Source: an uncultured Rhodospirillaceae bacterium (lineage in GTDB: Bacteria; Pseudomonadota; Alphaproteobacteria; MPNO01; UBA2964). Taken from it: 47,366 bases of DNA. Under the pieces are notes generated by a model. It worked only from the letters and a program-made list of their open reading frames with translations. It ran no database searches and had not been told where the DNA came from. The stretch lies in NCBI GenBank assembly GCA_913052165.1, contig CAJXEC010000006.1:1-47366 (forward strand), read 5' to 3'. Numbering within the stretch: the first letter of the stretch is position 1; each line of letters opens with the position of its first letter. The position numbers and the translations under genes were made by a program. Of the stretch, positions 17,503 to 26,449 are shown one piece after another.

Positions 17503-18882
17503 ATGGAAAAGTTTTTCAATCCGCAATCGGTGGCGGTAATTGGGGCATCAGTCTCGGAGGGAAAGCCAGGGAACGTTGTCTTAAGAAACATGTTGGATAA
17601 TGCCTACAAAGGCAAAATCTTTTTGGTTAATCCCAGAGGTGGACAGATCGAAGGCCGGCTGGTAGCCAAATCGATTGAAGACTTACCTGCGGGCATAGAT
17701 CAAGCCATTGTGACATTGCCTGCGGCATTGGTGCCGGAGACAGTACTTGCACTGGGTGAAAAAGGCATTAAGGCAGTTGTTCTTGCTGCTAGCGGATTTG
17801 CGGAAGTCAATGAGATGGGGGAGGGGCTTCAAGCCGACTTGGCCGAGGCAATAAAGGAGTCCGGTGTAAGGGTTTTAGGCCCCAATACGACCGGCCACAT
17901 CTCCGTGCCCGCTAATTTCACCTCAAGTTTCTTTCCCATTGGTAAGCTTCGGAGAGGCAGCGTTTCCTATATAGCTCAAACCGGGAATTTTTGCGGCATT
18001 TCTATTCGGCATTTATCAAGCGCTGAAAATTTTGGAGTTGCCCGATCTTGTGGTTTAGGAAACAAGGTCGACCTGAACGAGTCTGATATTCTTGATTTTT
18101 ATGGCCAGGATCCCGAGACTAAATCTATTTTTATGTATCTTGAGAGCGTTGCTAACCCAACGCGCTTCTTGAGAGTTGCTCGAAGAGTTTCTCAACACAA
18201 ACCAGTATTTTTATTGAAAGGTGGGGCATCTGACGCCGGGGCACAGGCGGCTTTAGCACATACCGGCTCATTAGCAGCTGATGGTCGCATAGTCGATGGA
18301 GCAATAGCGCAGGCCGGCATAACGAGGCTTTCGAAGTATTCGCAGCTATTTCATGTGGCTAAAGCTTTAGACGTTATGGCTCTTCCCAAAGGCAACCGAG
18401 TTTCTTTTCTCTCTCCGTCAGGGGCTTTTACGGTTTGTCTCACGGACATTTGTCGCGATCTTGGACTGGATGTTCCAAAATTAGAGGAGAAAACAAGAAA
18501 ACGTCTGCAGGACCTAGCGCCGCCTTTTATTCGGATGCGGAACCCCGTAGATATATTCGGATCTGTCGGTATGCACGGATACGAGGTGGCCTACAAAGAC
18601 GCTCTGGAGGCCGTACTTATCGATCGTAATATAGATGCGGTCGTCGCTATACTTATGCTGACTACTGAGACCGGTATCCCAGACCTGAATTTTATTCCTC
18701 AGCTGGCTAAGCGTTACCCAGTAAAACCGATCTATGTTACTTTCATGGGTGAGCATAAACATAACATTGCTGCTAAAGAGCTTTTGGAACCTTTAGGAGT
18801 TCCATGCTACCTGGAAGTTGAGCAGCCATTTGAGGTGTTGTCCCTACTTGCTGACTGTCGTCGCAAAATGCGGAGAGCATAA
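17503..18882 (+). CDS. NDP-forming acyl-CoA synthetase, CoA-binding (alpha) subunit
   Basis: About 459 residues from ATG 17503; the frame is open from 17467, overlapping the beta gene, and TTG 17491 is an alternative start. Domains in order: a CoA-binding Rossmann domain (FFNPQSVAVIGAS, VNPRGGQIEG), a succinyl-CoA-ligase-like domain (GPNTTGHISVP, SYIAQTGNFCG) and the segment ALAHTGSLAADG, whose His (about residue 253) is the phosphorylated residue in this family. RNPVDIFGS lies in the third domain. With the ATP-grasp subunit it forms an ADP-forming acyl-CoA ligase; the acyl group is unknown. Confidence 0.88.
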   Translation: MEKFFNPQSVAVIGASVSEGKPGNVVLRNMLDNAYKGKIFLVNPRGGQIEGRLVAKSIEDLPAGIDQAIVTLPAALVPETVLALGEKGIKAVVLAASGFAEVNEMGEGLQADLAEAIKESGVRVLGPNTTGHISVPANFTSSFFPIGKLRRGSVSYIAQTGNFCGISIRHLSSAENFGVARSCGLGNKVDLNESDILDFYGQDPETKSIFMYLESVANPTRFLRVARRVSQHKPVFLLKGGASDAGAQAALAHTGSLAADGRIVDGAIAQAGITRLSKYSQLFHVAKALDVMALPKGNRVSFLSPSGAFTVCLTDICRDLGLDVPKLEEKTRKRLQDLAPPFIRMRNPVDIFGSVGMHGYEVAYKDALEAVLIDRNIDAVVAILMLTTETGIPDLNFIPQLAKRYPVKPIYVTFMGEHKHNIAAKELLEPLGVPCYLEVEQPFEVLSLLADCRRKMRRA

Positions 18883-18990
18883 ATCTTCGAATGACATAGT
18901 TGGCGTTACGCGGGATTAAGACGAAGAAACGTTATGGCAATTCGATAAGGCAAAGACTAATTAGAACGAATTCCGAATAGCGGTCTTTGG

Positions 18991-19436
18991 TTAAGGGATA
19001 TCTGTTAGTTCGATTTCGTAGCCATCTGGTTCTTTGATAAAGGCGATTTTACATTTTGGATTGTTTTCTTTCGCTCTTGGTTCTCTGGTAAATAGGACTT
19101 TCTCTGCCTTGAGACGCGCACAAAGTCCGTCAATATCAAGCACAATAATGTTGATGTGCCAATAAAAAGCCTCTACTAAAAATTGTCTGAAGGAGTAATG
19201 TCTTCAACCAGTTCTAATGGGTGAGTTTCCTCTTCGGCTCCATAACCAACATACGCCGCTTTGTGTTGCCTTGGAGCACTTTCTCTAATCCGCGCCAAAC
19301 TCATTCCAAGCACACGTGTGTAAAAAGCGACTGAACGATCTAGGTTTCTAACTTTTAGCGCTGTGTGACGAATTCCTGGTGCTCTGGACATAATCTCTGG
19401 CTCAATTAAAGGCGGTACGTAGTAATCTTTCGGCAT
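18991..19436 (-). pseudogene. Frameshifted glyoxalase/VOC-family protein
   Basis: The first frame (ATG 19436) gives an 86-residue VOC start: GIRHTALKVRNLDRSVAFYT, RVLGMSLAR, HPLELVEDI, ending at a TAG at 19178-19176. From the base before, another frame gives FYWHINIIVLDIDGLCARLK, EKVLFTREP and KIAFIKEPDGYEIELTDIP, then stop at 18991. Together these make a full ~148-residue lactoylglutathione lyase-like protein. The break falls in a run of five T (complement of 19178-19182); one extra T would restore the frame. It is a true frameshift, a slippage site or a sequencing error. Confidence 0.8.
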
Positions 19437-19440
19437 TTCC

Positions 19441-19698
19441 TTAGCAGATTATTTCTAAATCCTTACATAGCTTAAAAAAGCGGCTCGAATTTTTTTTGAT
19501 CCAAAGTTTGTCCATTAACATTGGTAAAACTTTGAACACCACAAGCCCAGAGGTCTTGGATACTGCGATTAAAATTTGCACTGCTGCATCCATATCAAGC
19601 ATGCATAAAGCTGTCGAAAAAACTGAAAAAACATCGGGATATCTCTGACAAATTTCTGCTATCGAACCATTAGCGGCGCGCGTTAACATATTGCCCAT
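19441..19698 (-). CDS. Doubtful small open frame upstream of the VOC gene
   Basis: An 85-residue frame ending four bases before the VOC start, preceded by AGGGG eight bases ahead of its ATG. The product contains IAEICQRYPDVFSVFS and a hydrophobic stretch TSGLVVFKVLPMLM. I do not recognise a family; the first segment only vaguely recalls DUF1858-type helices. It could be a small gene, another remnant, or chance. The following 285 bases to 19983, downstream of the coxS-like gene, show no gene, terminator or repeat that I can support. Confidence 0.25.
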   Translation of the reverse strand: MGNMLTRAANGSIAEICQRYPDVFSVFSTALCMLDMDAAVQILIAVSKTSGLVVFKVLPMLMDKLWIKKNSSRFFKLCKDLEIIC

Positions 19699-19983
19699 AC
19701 CCGGACCCCTAATATCTTAAAGGGGAGAAACAGGAAGATTTACGACTTGTTTGTAATTTTTGAGGGCACCCATGAGCCTGGAGCGTTCATGGATACACCC
19801 AACAGATTAATTCCCCTGGCGGACTTGCAAAACATTTTAGAGGTTCCGAGGTGCCGGTTTCATCCTGTTAGAAAAGTTTCCAGGAAATGCGTTTAATTTA
19901 TAAATATCGCGCTCTTCCCCATTTTCTTGGAGAGTGTTGCTATGTTAAGCCAGCTTGGCGATACCTGTGTTGGGCGCGTTATA

Positions 19984-20478
19984 TTACGTAGTTTTATTTT
20001 TACAGTAATCCAAAACGGCTCTCACCATACCTACATAACCGGTGCATCGACATAAATGACCTGAGAGAATTTCCCTAAGTTCTTGCTCCGAAGGATCTTG
20101 ATTTTCTTTTAAATAGGCCGTCAAGGACATAAGGATCCCAGGCGTGCAATAGCCACACTGCAGCCCATGGTGTTTCTTAAAGGCTTTTTGTAAGTCTGAG
20201 AGTTCTCCATCAGCGTTTGCAAGACACTCTGATGTATCTATCTGGCACCCATCGATTTGTACTGCGAATGTCAAACACGCCCTGGTAATGTTTCCGTCCA
20301 CTAAAACTGTGCAGGCTCCACACACTCCGTGTTCGCAACCCACATGACAGCTGGTTATACCGATTTCATGAGTAAGGAAGTCACTGAGAAGCATTCTTGG
20401 TTCAGCGTACCCCGAAACCTCCTTGCCGTTTAAAGTACATGAGACAGGGTGTCGAGCGTCTTTACTTAACTGCGGCAT
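19984..20478 (-). CDS. Molybdenum hydroxylase small subunit (2x[2Fe-2S], CoxS type)
   Basis: 164 residues with both iron-sulfur motifs of the xanthine oxidase family. The plant-type ferredoxin cluster has Cys48, 53, 56 and 68 (GCEHGVCGAC...), and the second cluster has Cys108/111 (QCGYCTPG) and Cys143/145 (CRCTGY). It passes electrons from the molybdenum centre to FAD. It is the last gene of the L-M-S operon and overlaps the M gene by 13 bases; GAGGAAG lies before its ATG. All eight cysteines are present, so the subunit should be functional. Confidence 0.95.
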   Translation of the reverse strand: MPQLSKDARHPVSCTLNGKEVSGYAEPRMLLSDFLTHEIGITSCHVGCEHGVCGACTVLVDGNITRACLTFAVQIDGCQIDTSECLANADGELSDLQKAFKKHHGLQCGYCTPGILMSLTAYLKENQDPSEQELREILSGHLCRCTGYVGMVRAVLDYCKNKTT

Positions 20479-21293
20479 TTTCTGGCTTCCTCAATTGTTT
20501 TCTTTCCCAAGCGTCTGACTAACTCTCGTCGATACCTTGCTGATGCGTGGATGTCATCATATCCGCCTAATTCCCAAGCAAAAGTATTAAGAGCCTCGTC
20601 CAACGCATTATCGTCTAAATTTTCCCATTCACGAACTGTTGGCTTATCTGCGACACCGCCCACGCCGAGCTTTATTTTGTTTTCTGATGCTACGGCAGCG
20701 AGTGCAACGATCGCGTAGTCCCCGTGCCGTTGGGACATCTCCTTGAATGCATATCCAACTCCTCTTTCAGCAACCGGATACCTAACCGCAGTGACCATTT
20801 CGTCGGCGCGCTTTGCCACTGATAGCATTCCAGTTTGGAAGTCTGACGCCTTTAAGGTACGGCTTCCTTTAGACGAAGACAAAACGACTTCTCCCCCTAA
20901 CGTAGCCAAACACAGTGGTAGTTCAGATGAGGGATCTGCATGGACCAAAGATCCGCAGACAGTTCCTCGCGCCCTAGTCTGGTAATGCCCAAGCACCGGC
21001 AAGGCCTCGGCCAAGAGAGGCAGTTTTTCACTAACCTCATCCCAATTTTCCAATTCACACTGACGGGTCGCCGAACCAATCTCAACCATCCCTCTTTCTT
21101 CTCTGATATATTTTCGGTCTGCTATCTTTGAGATATCGATTAAAATCGATGGTTCAACCAAGCGGAAGTTGAGCATTGGGACAAGAGACATGCCCCCAGC
21201 AATTAGCCGTACGTCTTCACCACCCCTCGCGAGAGCTTCAGTAGCCTCGCCGACTGAAGTAGCTTTTAGATAATCAAATCCTTTTGGTTTCAT
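20466..21293 (-). CDS. Molybdenum hydroxylase FAD subunit (CoxM type)
   Basis: 275 residues of the CO dehydrogenase-type flavoprotein family: FDYLKATSVGEATEAL, the FAD-binding loop LIAGGMSLVPMLNFR (about 30-44) and the second FAD loop ARGTVCGSLVHADPSSELP. The usual TIGG of the second loop reads GTVCG here. It links the iron-sulfur subunit to a quinone or other acceptor. The gene overlaps the large-subunit gene by four bases (ATGA) and the small-subunit gene by 13, so the three form one coupled operon. Confidence 0.93.
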   Translation of the reverse strand: MKPKGFDYLKATSVGEATEALARGGEDVRLIAGGMSLVPMLNFRLVEPSILIDISKIADRKYIREERGMVEIGSATRQCELENWDEVSEKLPLLAEALPVLGHYQTRARGTVCGSLVHADPSSELPLCLATLGGEVVLSSSKGSRTLKASDFQTGMLSVAKRADEMVTAVRYPVAERGVGYAFKEMSQRHGDYAIVALAAVASENKIKLGVGGVADKPTVREWENLDDNALDEALNTFAWELGGYDDIHASARYRRELVRRLGKKTIEEARKCRS

Positions 21294-24268
21294 GATTTAA
21301 ATCCCAGAATTCGCTTAATGAAGGCCCAGAGCCCATTAGTGGTGACGCCAGATGAGCTGCCGCTGTCTTTCTGTCCCGTTATTTGGGCTGTAAGCCTATT
21401 GAAAAATTGCTTAACTAACGCTTTTGCAGCCCCTTCCAACATTCGACCTCCAACGGAGGCAACTGTCCCCGAGAGTTTAATGGCGTAATCGTAGGTGACG
21501 ATTGTTTTGCCATCCTCTTCTGACAACACTACGTGGCCGACTCCGCTTGAGGTTCCAAGCGGCCCTTCGAGCCCTCCCGACAGTGTTGTCGACTTGCCCT
21601 CAATAATATCGGAGAGCGCGACCTTGGCTCTGAATTTACCTCTGACTGGGCCAACACCAAGTGATACCTCAGCTTGATATGAATTTTTTTCAACTTCATC
21701 GAGTTTATGACATCCAGGGATTACTGCCGCTAAAGCCTCCGGGTTGAGAAGGGTTTCCCATACTAGATCTGAAGGCGCGGGGACTGCTGTCTCTCCATCG
21801 CCTCGTAAACGCCCGTCCGTGGCATGGCTTTCCTCGACTTTGTCTCCAGATGGGGGCGGCGGCTCCTCTCCATGCACGATGCGGGCGACCTTCGATGCAA
21901 TTAATGGCAGGGTAAGGTCTTGCTCCCCAGTAGCGTCAGCCACGGCATTAGCTATGCAAACTGGGGTGGACATACAATTACCCTCTGCAATTCCTTTCGC
22001 TCCCAAGGGAGTCACCATGGAGGGGCTTTCCATATGAATGATTTTCGGTTCTGGCACCTCGTGGATCGTCGGAACAAGATAATCGGCGAACGTCCCTGTT
22101 TTAAAACTACCATCTTCACCATAAACAAATTCTTCATATAGGGCGCACCCCACTCCCCAGGCAAAAGCTCCAAAGACTTGGCCATCCGCTATTAGGGGGT
22201 TGAGTATTGTTCCGGAGTCGTGGGTCGTGACGTATTTGTCGATCTTTACCGCGCCAGTGTCTCGATCTATTTCCACACCGCAATAGTCAAACACGAATCC
22301 ATAGGTCAACGAAGTGTTTATCTGATCTTGTTCGTTTGGGCTTTCCAGCTCAGGGGGAGACCAAGAACCAGTTTCCCTTACGCAAGGTTCCATGCCTTCT
22401 GGCAATGCGCCGGGGGTCCAGTGAGCAGCACCAGCAGCGCGATAAAATTTAATCGAGTTTTCGGAATTCGCAGTATCAAAAACCATCCCATTTGCAAAGC
22501 CAATCTGTTTTGGAGGAACATTCAGCGTCTGGCTCGCAATCCGAGCTAATTTATCCTTTATTTTTTGAGCTGCTTTGTAACATGCCACAGTCGTTGCTGA
22601 TGAAAATCTTGACGAGTAATTCCCAGTCGCGATCGACCAAGCGTCTTTTGCTGTATCAAAATCTAGGTTTACCTTAATATTCTCAGGCGTAAGTCCGAGC
22701 TCATCAGCCACAATTTGAGATAGAATAGTTTGGTGGCCCTGCCCTTGAGGGATGGAGTCCGCTGTTACACTCACAGTGCCCAAAGGGTCCACAGTTATAG
22801 TCGCGTTCGCGGCGGCGCCGCCTTTTGGATTTCTCTGTCTTTCTTCATGGGGGAGGATGTTGGACAAGTAACCCATGTTTGATTGAGCTGGCTCCACAAT
22901 TGCCGCATAACCTATGCCGTAGAGCTTTCCCTCGGCTCTGGCCTGATCGCGGCGTTTTTTTAAATCAGCAAGGTGCCCTTTCTCTACCCCTAGCTCTACT
23001 GCCTTTGGGTAATCACCAGAGTCCAAAAGTGCTCCCGCAGCAGCGCGATAAGGGAATACCCCTGCTGGCACAAGGTTCTTTTTAAGAACCTCTAAAGGAT
23101 CCAGACCGAGCTCCACTGCAACTTTATGCATTACCCGTTCTATACCGTAATACATCTGCGGCCCGCCAAATCCACGCACCATTGCAGAAGGGCATTTATT
23201 GGTGAGTACAACCCGGTTGCGAACAGTCAAGTTTTTGATGTCATATGCCCCGGTAAGGATCCCGTGCATTCGATAGAGCGGACCAGGCATTGGTGCCCGA
23301 AGGAACGCCCCATAATCGTCTAGTTGATCAAATTTAAAAGCCGTGACAGTCCCATCTGACTTACACGCGGCTTCCAATTCAATCACCCGGTTCGGAGCTG
23401 CAGCGGCGGCAGCAAGGTGTTCAAGCTTGTCCTCGACCCATTTGACTGGTCTGCCGACCCTTTTTGATGCAAGGCACATCAGAACCACATAGGGGAAAAT
23501 CTGGACCTTTATTCCAAATCCTCCTCCTGACCATTGTGGTGTTCTCATCCTAAGCTGAGAATTTTTTACTCTTAACGCCATGGACATTACAGGATGAGAA
23601 GTAAACGGGCCTTGATAGTTAGAGGCAACGTCGTAAAGATCTTCACCTGCAATATACTCGGCATTTACCACGAACCCCTCGAGCGGTGTCTGGGAATTTC
23701 TGGGATAACGGATTTTGACGTTTACAATTTTATCCGCTTCCGCAAATGCCTTTTCTGGTTCGCCGTAAGAAAATTCACGCGTAGAAACAACGTTGCTCCC
23801 CGCAGCCTCGTGTACTACTGGAGCGTCATCTTTTGTTGCTTCCTCCTGGTCTATCGCTGGAGGCAGTGGACTGTAGTCCGCCTCAATAAGTCCGACTGCA
23901 TCTTCAGCGATATACCTGTCGCGAGCGATGACAATGGCGACGGGCTCTCCCACGTATCGGACCCGCTCTACTGCTAATGCCCACTGATTGATGGGGGCAC
24001 GGAGAACGATCAGAAAAGCTTCTGACATTTCTTTAACATCGTCGCCAGTCAGCACATCTAACACCCCGGGGTGAGATTTGGCTTTATTAATGCTGATCGA
24101 GTTTATTTTAGCATGGGCGTGAGGGGACCTCAGGATGGCCGCATGCGCCGTCCCCGCTCGAGTTGGCAAGTGGTCAGAGTACTGAGCTTTTCCTTGCAAA
24201 AGAATATTGTCTTCTACCCGCTCTAATGGGCTTCCAACATATTTAATTTTTTCCTTCGCTGTGGCCAT
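21290..24268 (-). CDS. Molybdenum hydroxylase large subunit fused to CoxG-like SRPBCC domain
   Basis: 992 residues. Residues ~10-800 are a xanthine oxidase/CoxL-type molybdopterin subunit: SGGGFGIKV (247-255), SAMVRGFGGPQ (361-371), PQGQGHQTILSQ (507-518) and GAKGIAEGNC with the probable catalytic Glu762. The CO dehydrogenase signature AYxCSFR is absent; AMVRGFGG places it with aldehyde, xanthine or aryl hydroxylases. After a Pro/charged linker (~800-820), residues ~822-965 are a CoxG-like SRPBCC domain (LLNPEALAAVIPGC, PVRGKFRAKV, YAIKLSGTVASVGGRML), normally a separate gene that helps assembly and membrane attachment. A short hydrophobic tail ends the chain. GAGGGA precedes ATG 24268; first gene of the operon. 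Confidence 0.93.
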   Translation of the reverse strand: MATAKEKIKYVGSPLERVEDNILLQGKAQYSDHLPTRAGTAHAAILRSPHAHAKINSISINKAKSHPGVLDVLTGDDVKEMSEAFLIVLRAPINQWALAVERVRYVGEPVAIVIARDRYIAEDAVGLIEADYSPLPPAIDQEEATKDDAPVVHEAAGSNVVSTREFSYGEPEKAFAEADKIVNVKIRYPRNSQTPLEGFVVNAEYIAGEDLYDVASNYQGPFTSHPVMSMALRVKNSQLRMRTPQWSGGGFGIKVQIFPYVVLMCLASKRVGRPVKWVEDKLEHLAAAAAAPNRVIELEAACKSDGTVTAFKFDQLDDYGAFLRAPMPGPLYRMHGILTGAYDIKNLTVRNRVVLTNKCPSAMVRGFGGPQMYYGIERVMHKVAVELGLDPLEVLKKNLVPAGVFPYRAAAGALLDSGDYPKAVELGVEKGHLADLKKRRDQARAEGKLYGIGYAAIVEPAQSNMGYLSNILPHEERQRNPKGGAAANATITVDPLGTVSVTADSIPQGQGHQTILSQIVADELGLTPENIKVNLDFDTAKDAWSIATGNYSSRFSSATTVACYKAAQKIKDKLARIASQTLNVPPKQIGFANGMVFDTANSENSIKFYRAAGAAHWTPGALPEGMEPCVRETGSWSPPELESPNEQDQINTSLTYGFVFDYCGVEIDRDTGAVKIDKYVTTHDSGTILNPLIADGQVFGAFAWGVGCALYEEFVYGEDGSFKTGTFADYLVPTIHEVPEPKIIHMESPSMVTPLGAKGIAEGNCMSTPVCIANAVADATGEQDLTLPLIASKVARIVHGEEPPPPSGDKVEESHATDGRLRGDGETAVPAPSDLVWETLLNPEALAAVIPGCHKLDEVEKNSYQAEVSLGVGPVRGKFRAKVALSDIIEGKSTTLSGGLEGPLGTSSGVGHVVLSEEDGKTIVTYDYAIKLSGTVASVGGRMLEGAAKALVKQFFNRLTAQITGQKDSGSSSGVTTNGLWAFIKRILGFKS

Positions 24269-24426
24269 TATTCCCTCAAAACTGGTAAATCACTCCAGAC
24301 AATCCCGGAGTGGAGTGGTTAGATCGCACAAAAGGTCGGTTCTGATCAACCCACAGAGCAAAGTTTTGAATATTGTATGAATGTGAGACATTGAACACGG
24401 AGTAACATTTATGGAAAATTCTAGCC

Positions 24427-26007
24427 ATGTTGAATAATACGGTTTTTGTCGATGTATCGGTTCACCCAAGTGACCTAGTTTTTTCAGAAAACTTTAACGC
24501 AGCAGTGCCTTTTATCGATCGCCACCTTGAAGATGGAAGAGGAATAAAACCTGCGATTATTACTGAAGAGATCACGTGGACCTATGAGGATCTTGCTGTA
24601 GCCGTTAATCAGGCCGGTAATTGCCTTCAATCAATGGGCCTTGCCAAGGGCGATCGGTTGATGATGGTTGTTACTGACGGACCTGAATTCATCTCGACTT
24701 TTTTTGGTTCAATCAAGATCGGAGTTGTTCCGATAGCCGTAAACACTATGCTCAGAGTGTCTGATTATTCTTACCTAATTTCCGATTGCTCCTGCGAAGG
24801 ACTTGTCTACAGCGAAAGTCTCTCAAATGTCTTATTGCCCGCGATGGAAGCGAGTGAACACAAGCCCTCTTTGGTCTCGAGCCTAGAACAATTTTCACAG
24901 GATGCATCAAGTCAGAATAAACACCTAGTTGCTGAAACTGCGACGGCAATGAGCGAGTGCTTCTGGCTTTATTCTTCTGGATCAACAGGCAACCCAAAAG
25001 GCGTGGTCCATCCTCATCGGTCAATGGTCTGCACATCCGAGAGGTTTGCGAGAAATACCGTAGGTTTGAGAGAGAGTGATATAGTTTTCTCAGCAAGCAA
25101 ACTTTTTCACTCTTATGGTTTCGGTAATGCAATGAGCTTCCCCCTGTGGGTAGGTGCGACAATTGTGCTCTCAGACAAACGCGTATCCCCGCTTTCAAGC
25201 TTTGAGATAATCAAGAAGTTCAGACCCTCTGTTTTTTTTGGTGTTCCCACCCTCTATGCCCAACAATTACAAGCAATGGAGAATTGCGTTCCAGACTTTT
25301 CTTCAGTGCGCCTCTGTGTTTCTGCAGGCGAAGCGTTGCCCAGTGACGTTCTTCGCCGCTGGAAAGAGAAGACTGGCACCTCCATCATCGATGGCCTTGG
25401 ATCAACTGAAAACCTTCACATTTTCATTTCCAATAGACCAGATGACATCAAGCCTGGAACATCTGGAAAGCCAGTGGATGGCTACCAGGTTAAATTAGTT
25501 GATGAGGATGAAGTGGAAATTAATTCACCTAACATGATCGGCACAGTTTGGGTAAAAGGGGAGTCTGCCGCTCAGCTCTATTGGAAAAATCCAGAAAAAA
25601 CGGCGCGTACGATGAAAGGGGACTGGTTGAATACAGGTGATATGTATTATCGAGATGAAGATGGTTATTATCACAATTCTGGACGTGGAGACGACATGAT
25701 GAAGGTAGGGGGATTGTGGTGTTCCCCATTTGAGATTGAAAACAGACTTATTGAGCACGAAAAAATCTTGGAGGCAGCTGTTGTCGCAAAACAAGATGAT
25801 GATGGTCTTGTGAAACCCGCTGCTTATGTTGTGCTAAATGATGCCCGGGACGCGACTGACTCTCTAGAGGAAATCCTTGTTCAACATTGTCGGGCAGGTC
25901 TGGCTCATTATAAATATCCACGATGGTTTTATTTTGTGACTGATCTACCAAAAACAGCGACAGGGAAGATCCAACGCTTTCGGTTAAGAAATCAAACCCA
26001 AGATTAA
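24427..26007 (+). CDS. Benzoate-CoA-ligase-like AMP-forming acyl-CoA synthetase
   Basis: 526 residues of the adenylate-forming family: phosphate loop WLYSSGSTGNPKGVVHPH (about 180-197), DGLGSTENLHIFISN, WLNTGDMYYRDEDGYY, and the C-terminal catalytic Lys in LPKTATGKIQRF. The block HIFISNRPDDIKPGTSGKP closely resembles benzoate/aryl-CoA ligases rather than fatty-acid ligases, so an aromatic or heteroaromatic acid is the likely substrate. It is divergent from the molybdenum hydroxylase operon across a 158-base region, suggesting joint control, with the ligase making the CoA ester that the hydroxylase could act on. Confidence 0.9.
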   Translation: MLNNTVFVDVSVHPSDLVFSENFNAAVPFIDRHLEDGRGIKPAIITEEITWTYEDLAVAVNQAGNCLQSMGLAKGDRLMMVVTDGPEFISTFFGSIKIGVVPIAVNTMLRVSDYSYLISDCSCEGLVYSESLSNVLLPAMEASEHKPSLVSSLEQFSQDASSQNKHLVAETATAMSECFWLYSSGSTGNPKGVVHPHRSMVCTSERFARNTVGLRESDIVFSASKLFHSYGFGNAMSFPLWVGATIVLSDKRVSPLSSFEIIKKFRPSVFFGVPTLYAQQLQAMENCVPDFSSVRLCVSAGEALPSDVLRRWKEKTGTSIIDGLGSTENLHIFISNRPDDIKPGTSGKPVDGYQVKLVDEDEVEINSPNMIGTVWVKGESAAQLYWKNPEKTARTMKGDWLNTGDMYYRDEDGYYHNSGRGDDMMKVGGLWCSPFEIENRLIEHEKILEAAVVAKQDDDGLVKPAAYVVLNDARDATDSLEEILVQHCRAGLAHYKYPRWFYFVTDLPKTATGKIQRFRLRNQTQD

Positions 26008-26020
26008 ACGCAGGGAGGGA

Positions 26021-26448
26021 GTAAAAAAGGTTCTAGCCAAATTTAAGTGCTTCTTTAGCGCTATTTAATGCAGGCACTGGTGTCCGGTAGGCCAATTTGT
26101 GCGGGCCTGAGTCACAGCTGGTAGTATCAGAGGTTCGCAGGTCCTGGGTTTGAACTAAGTGTTATGATGTCGAAGACAAATATAGAATTTGACGGAGAAT
26201 TGAGGGTTTTTGGGGGGTGTGACCAAGATAGAGGGTCCGTTATGGACCGAGGGTTTTGCTCTATTTGTGGCTCAAGTGTCTTAATGTTGATCTGGGGCTG
26301 CCCAGAACTTTCCGTGCTCTCTTCGGACACGTTGAATGATCAATCAATTTATAAGTCACGCATTAATATTTTAAGCGGTACGCAATGCGGCACGATTGGA
26401 AGATGGGTGACATTTGAAAAATCGAATGAGGAATCTAAGGAGATATAG
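26021..26448 (+). pseudogene. Decayed GFA-family zinc protein
   Basis: Translation across frames recovers a GFA (glutathione-dependent formaldehyde-activating-like) protein. A first frame gives KCFFSAI where the family has CxCGA(I/V). A second gives SGRPICAGLSHSW, an in-frame TAG, then YQRFAGPGFELSV, where the family has CHCxxCQRxxGxxF. The same frame continues with RGFCSICGSSV and the C-terminal body to the stop at 26448. The catalytic-zinc cysteines are Ser (AGT), Ser (AGC) and Tyr (TAT), and one structural Cys is Phe, each a single base away from a Cys codon. Spacing to the family is exact. The last 94 codons stay open from ATG 26164 but lack both the CxC and CHCxxC motifs. Confidence 0.75.
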
Positions 26449-26449
26449 A

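Noticed and set aside
19789-19896. 35-residue plus-strand frame downstream of the coxS-like gene
   Set aside because: Too short, no ribosome site or family resemblance; chance is the simplest reading.
21290-24268. Aerobic CO dehydrogenase large subunit
   Set aside because: The active-site loop reads AMVRGFGG, without the AYxCSFR motif of true CoxL.
26101-26160. Possible tRNA relic (AGCTGGTAG followed later by GGTTTGAAC)
   Set aside because: No acceptor or anticodon stem can be formed, and the segment is better explained as the CHCxxCQR region of the decayed GFA gene.
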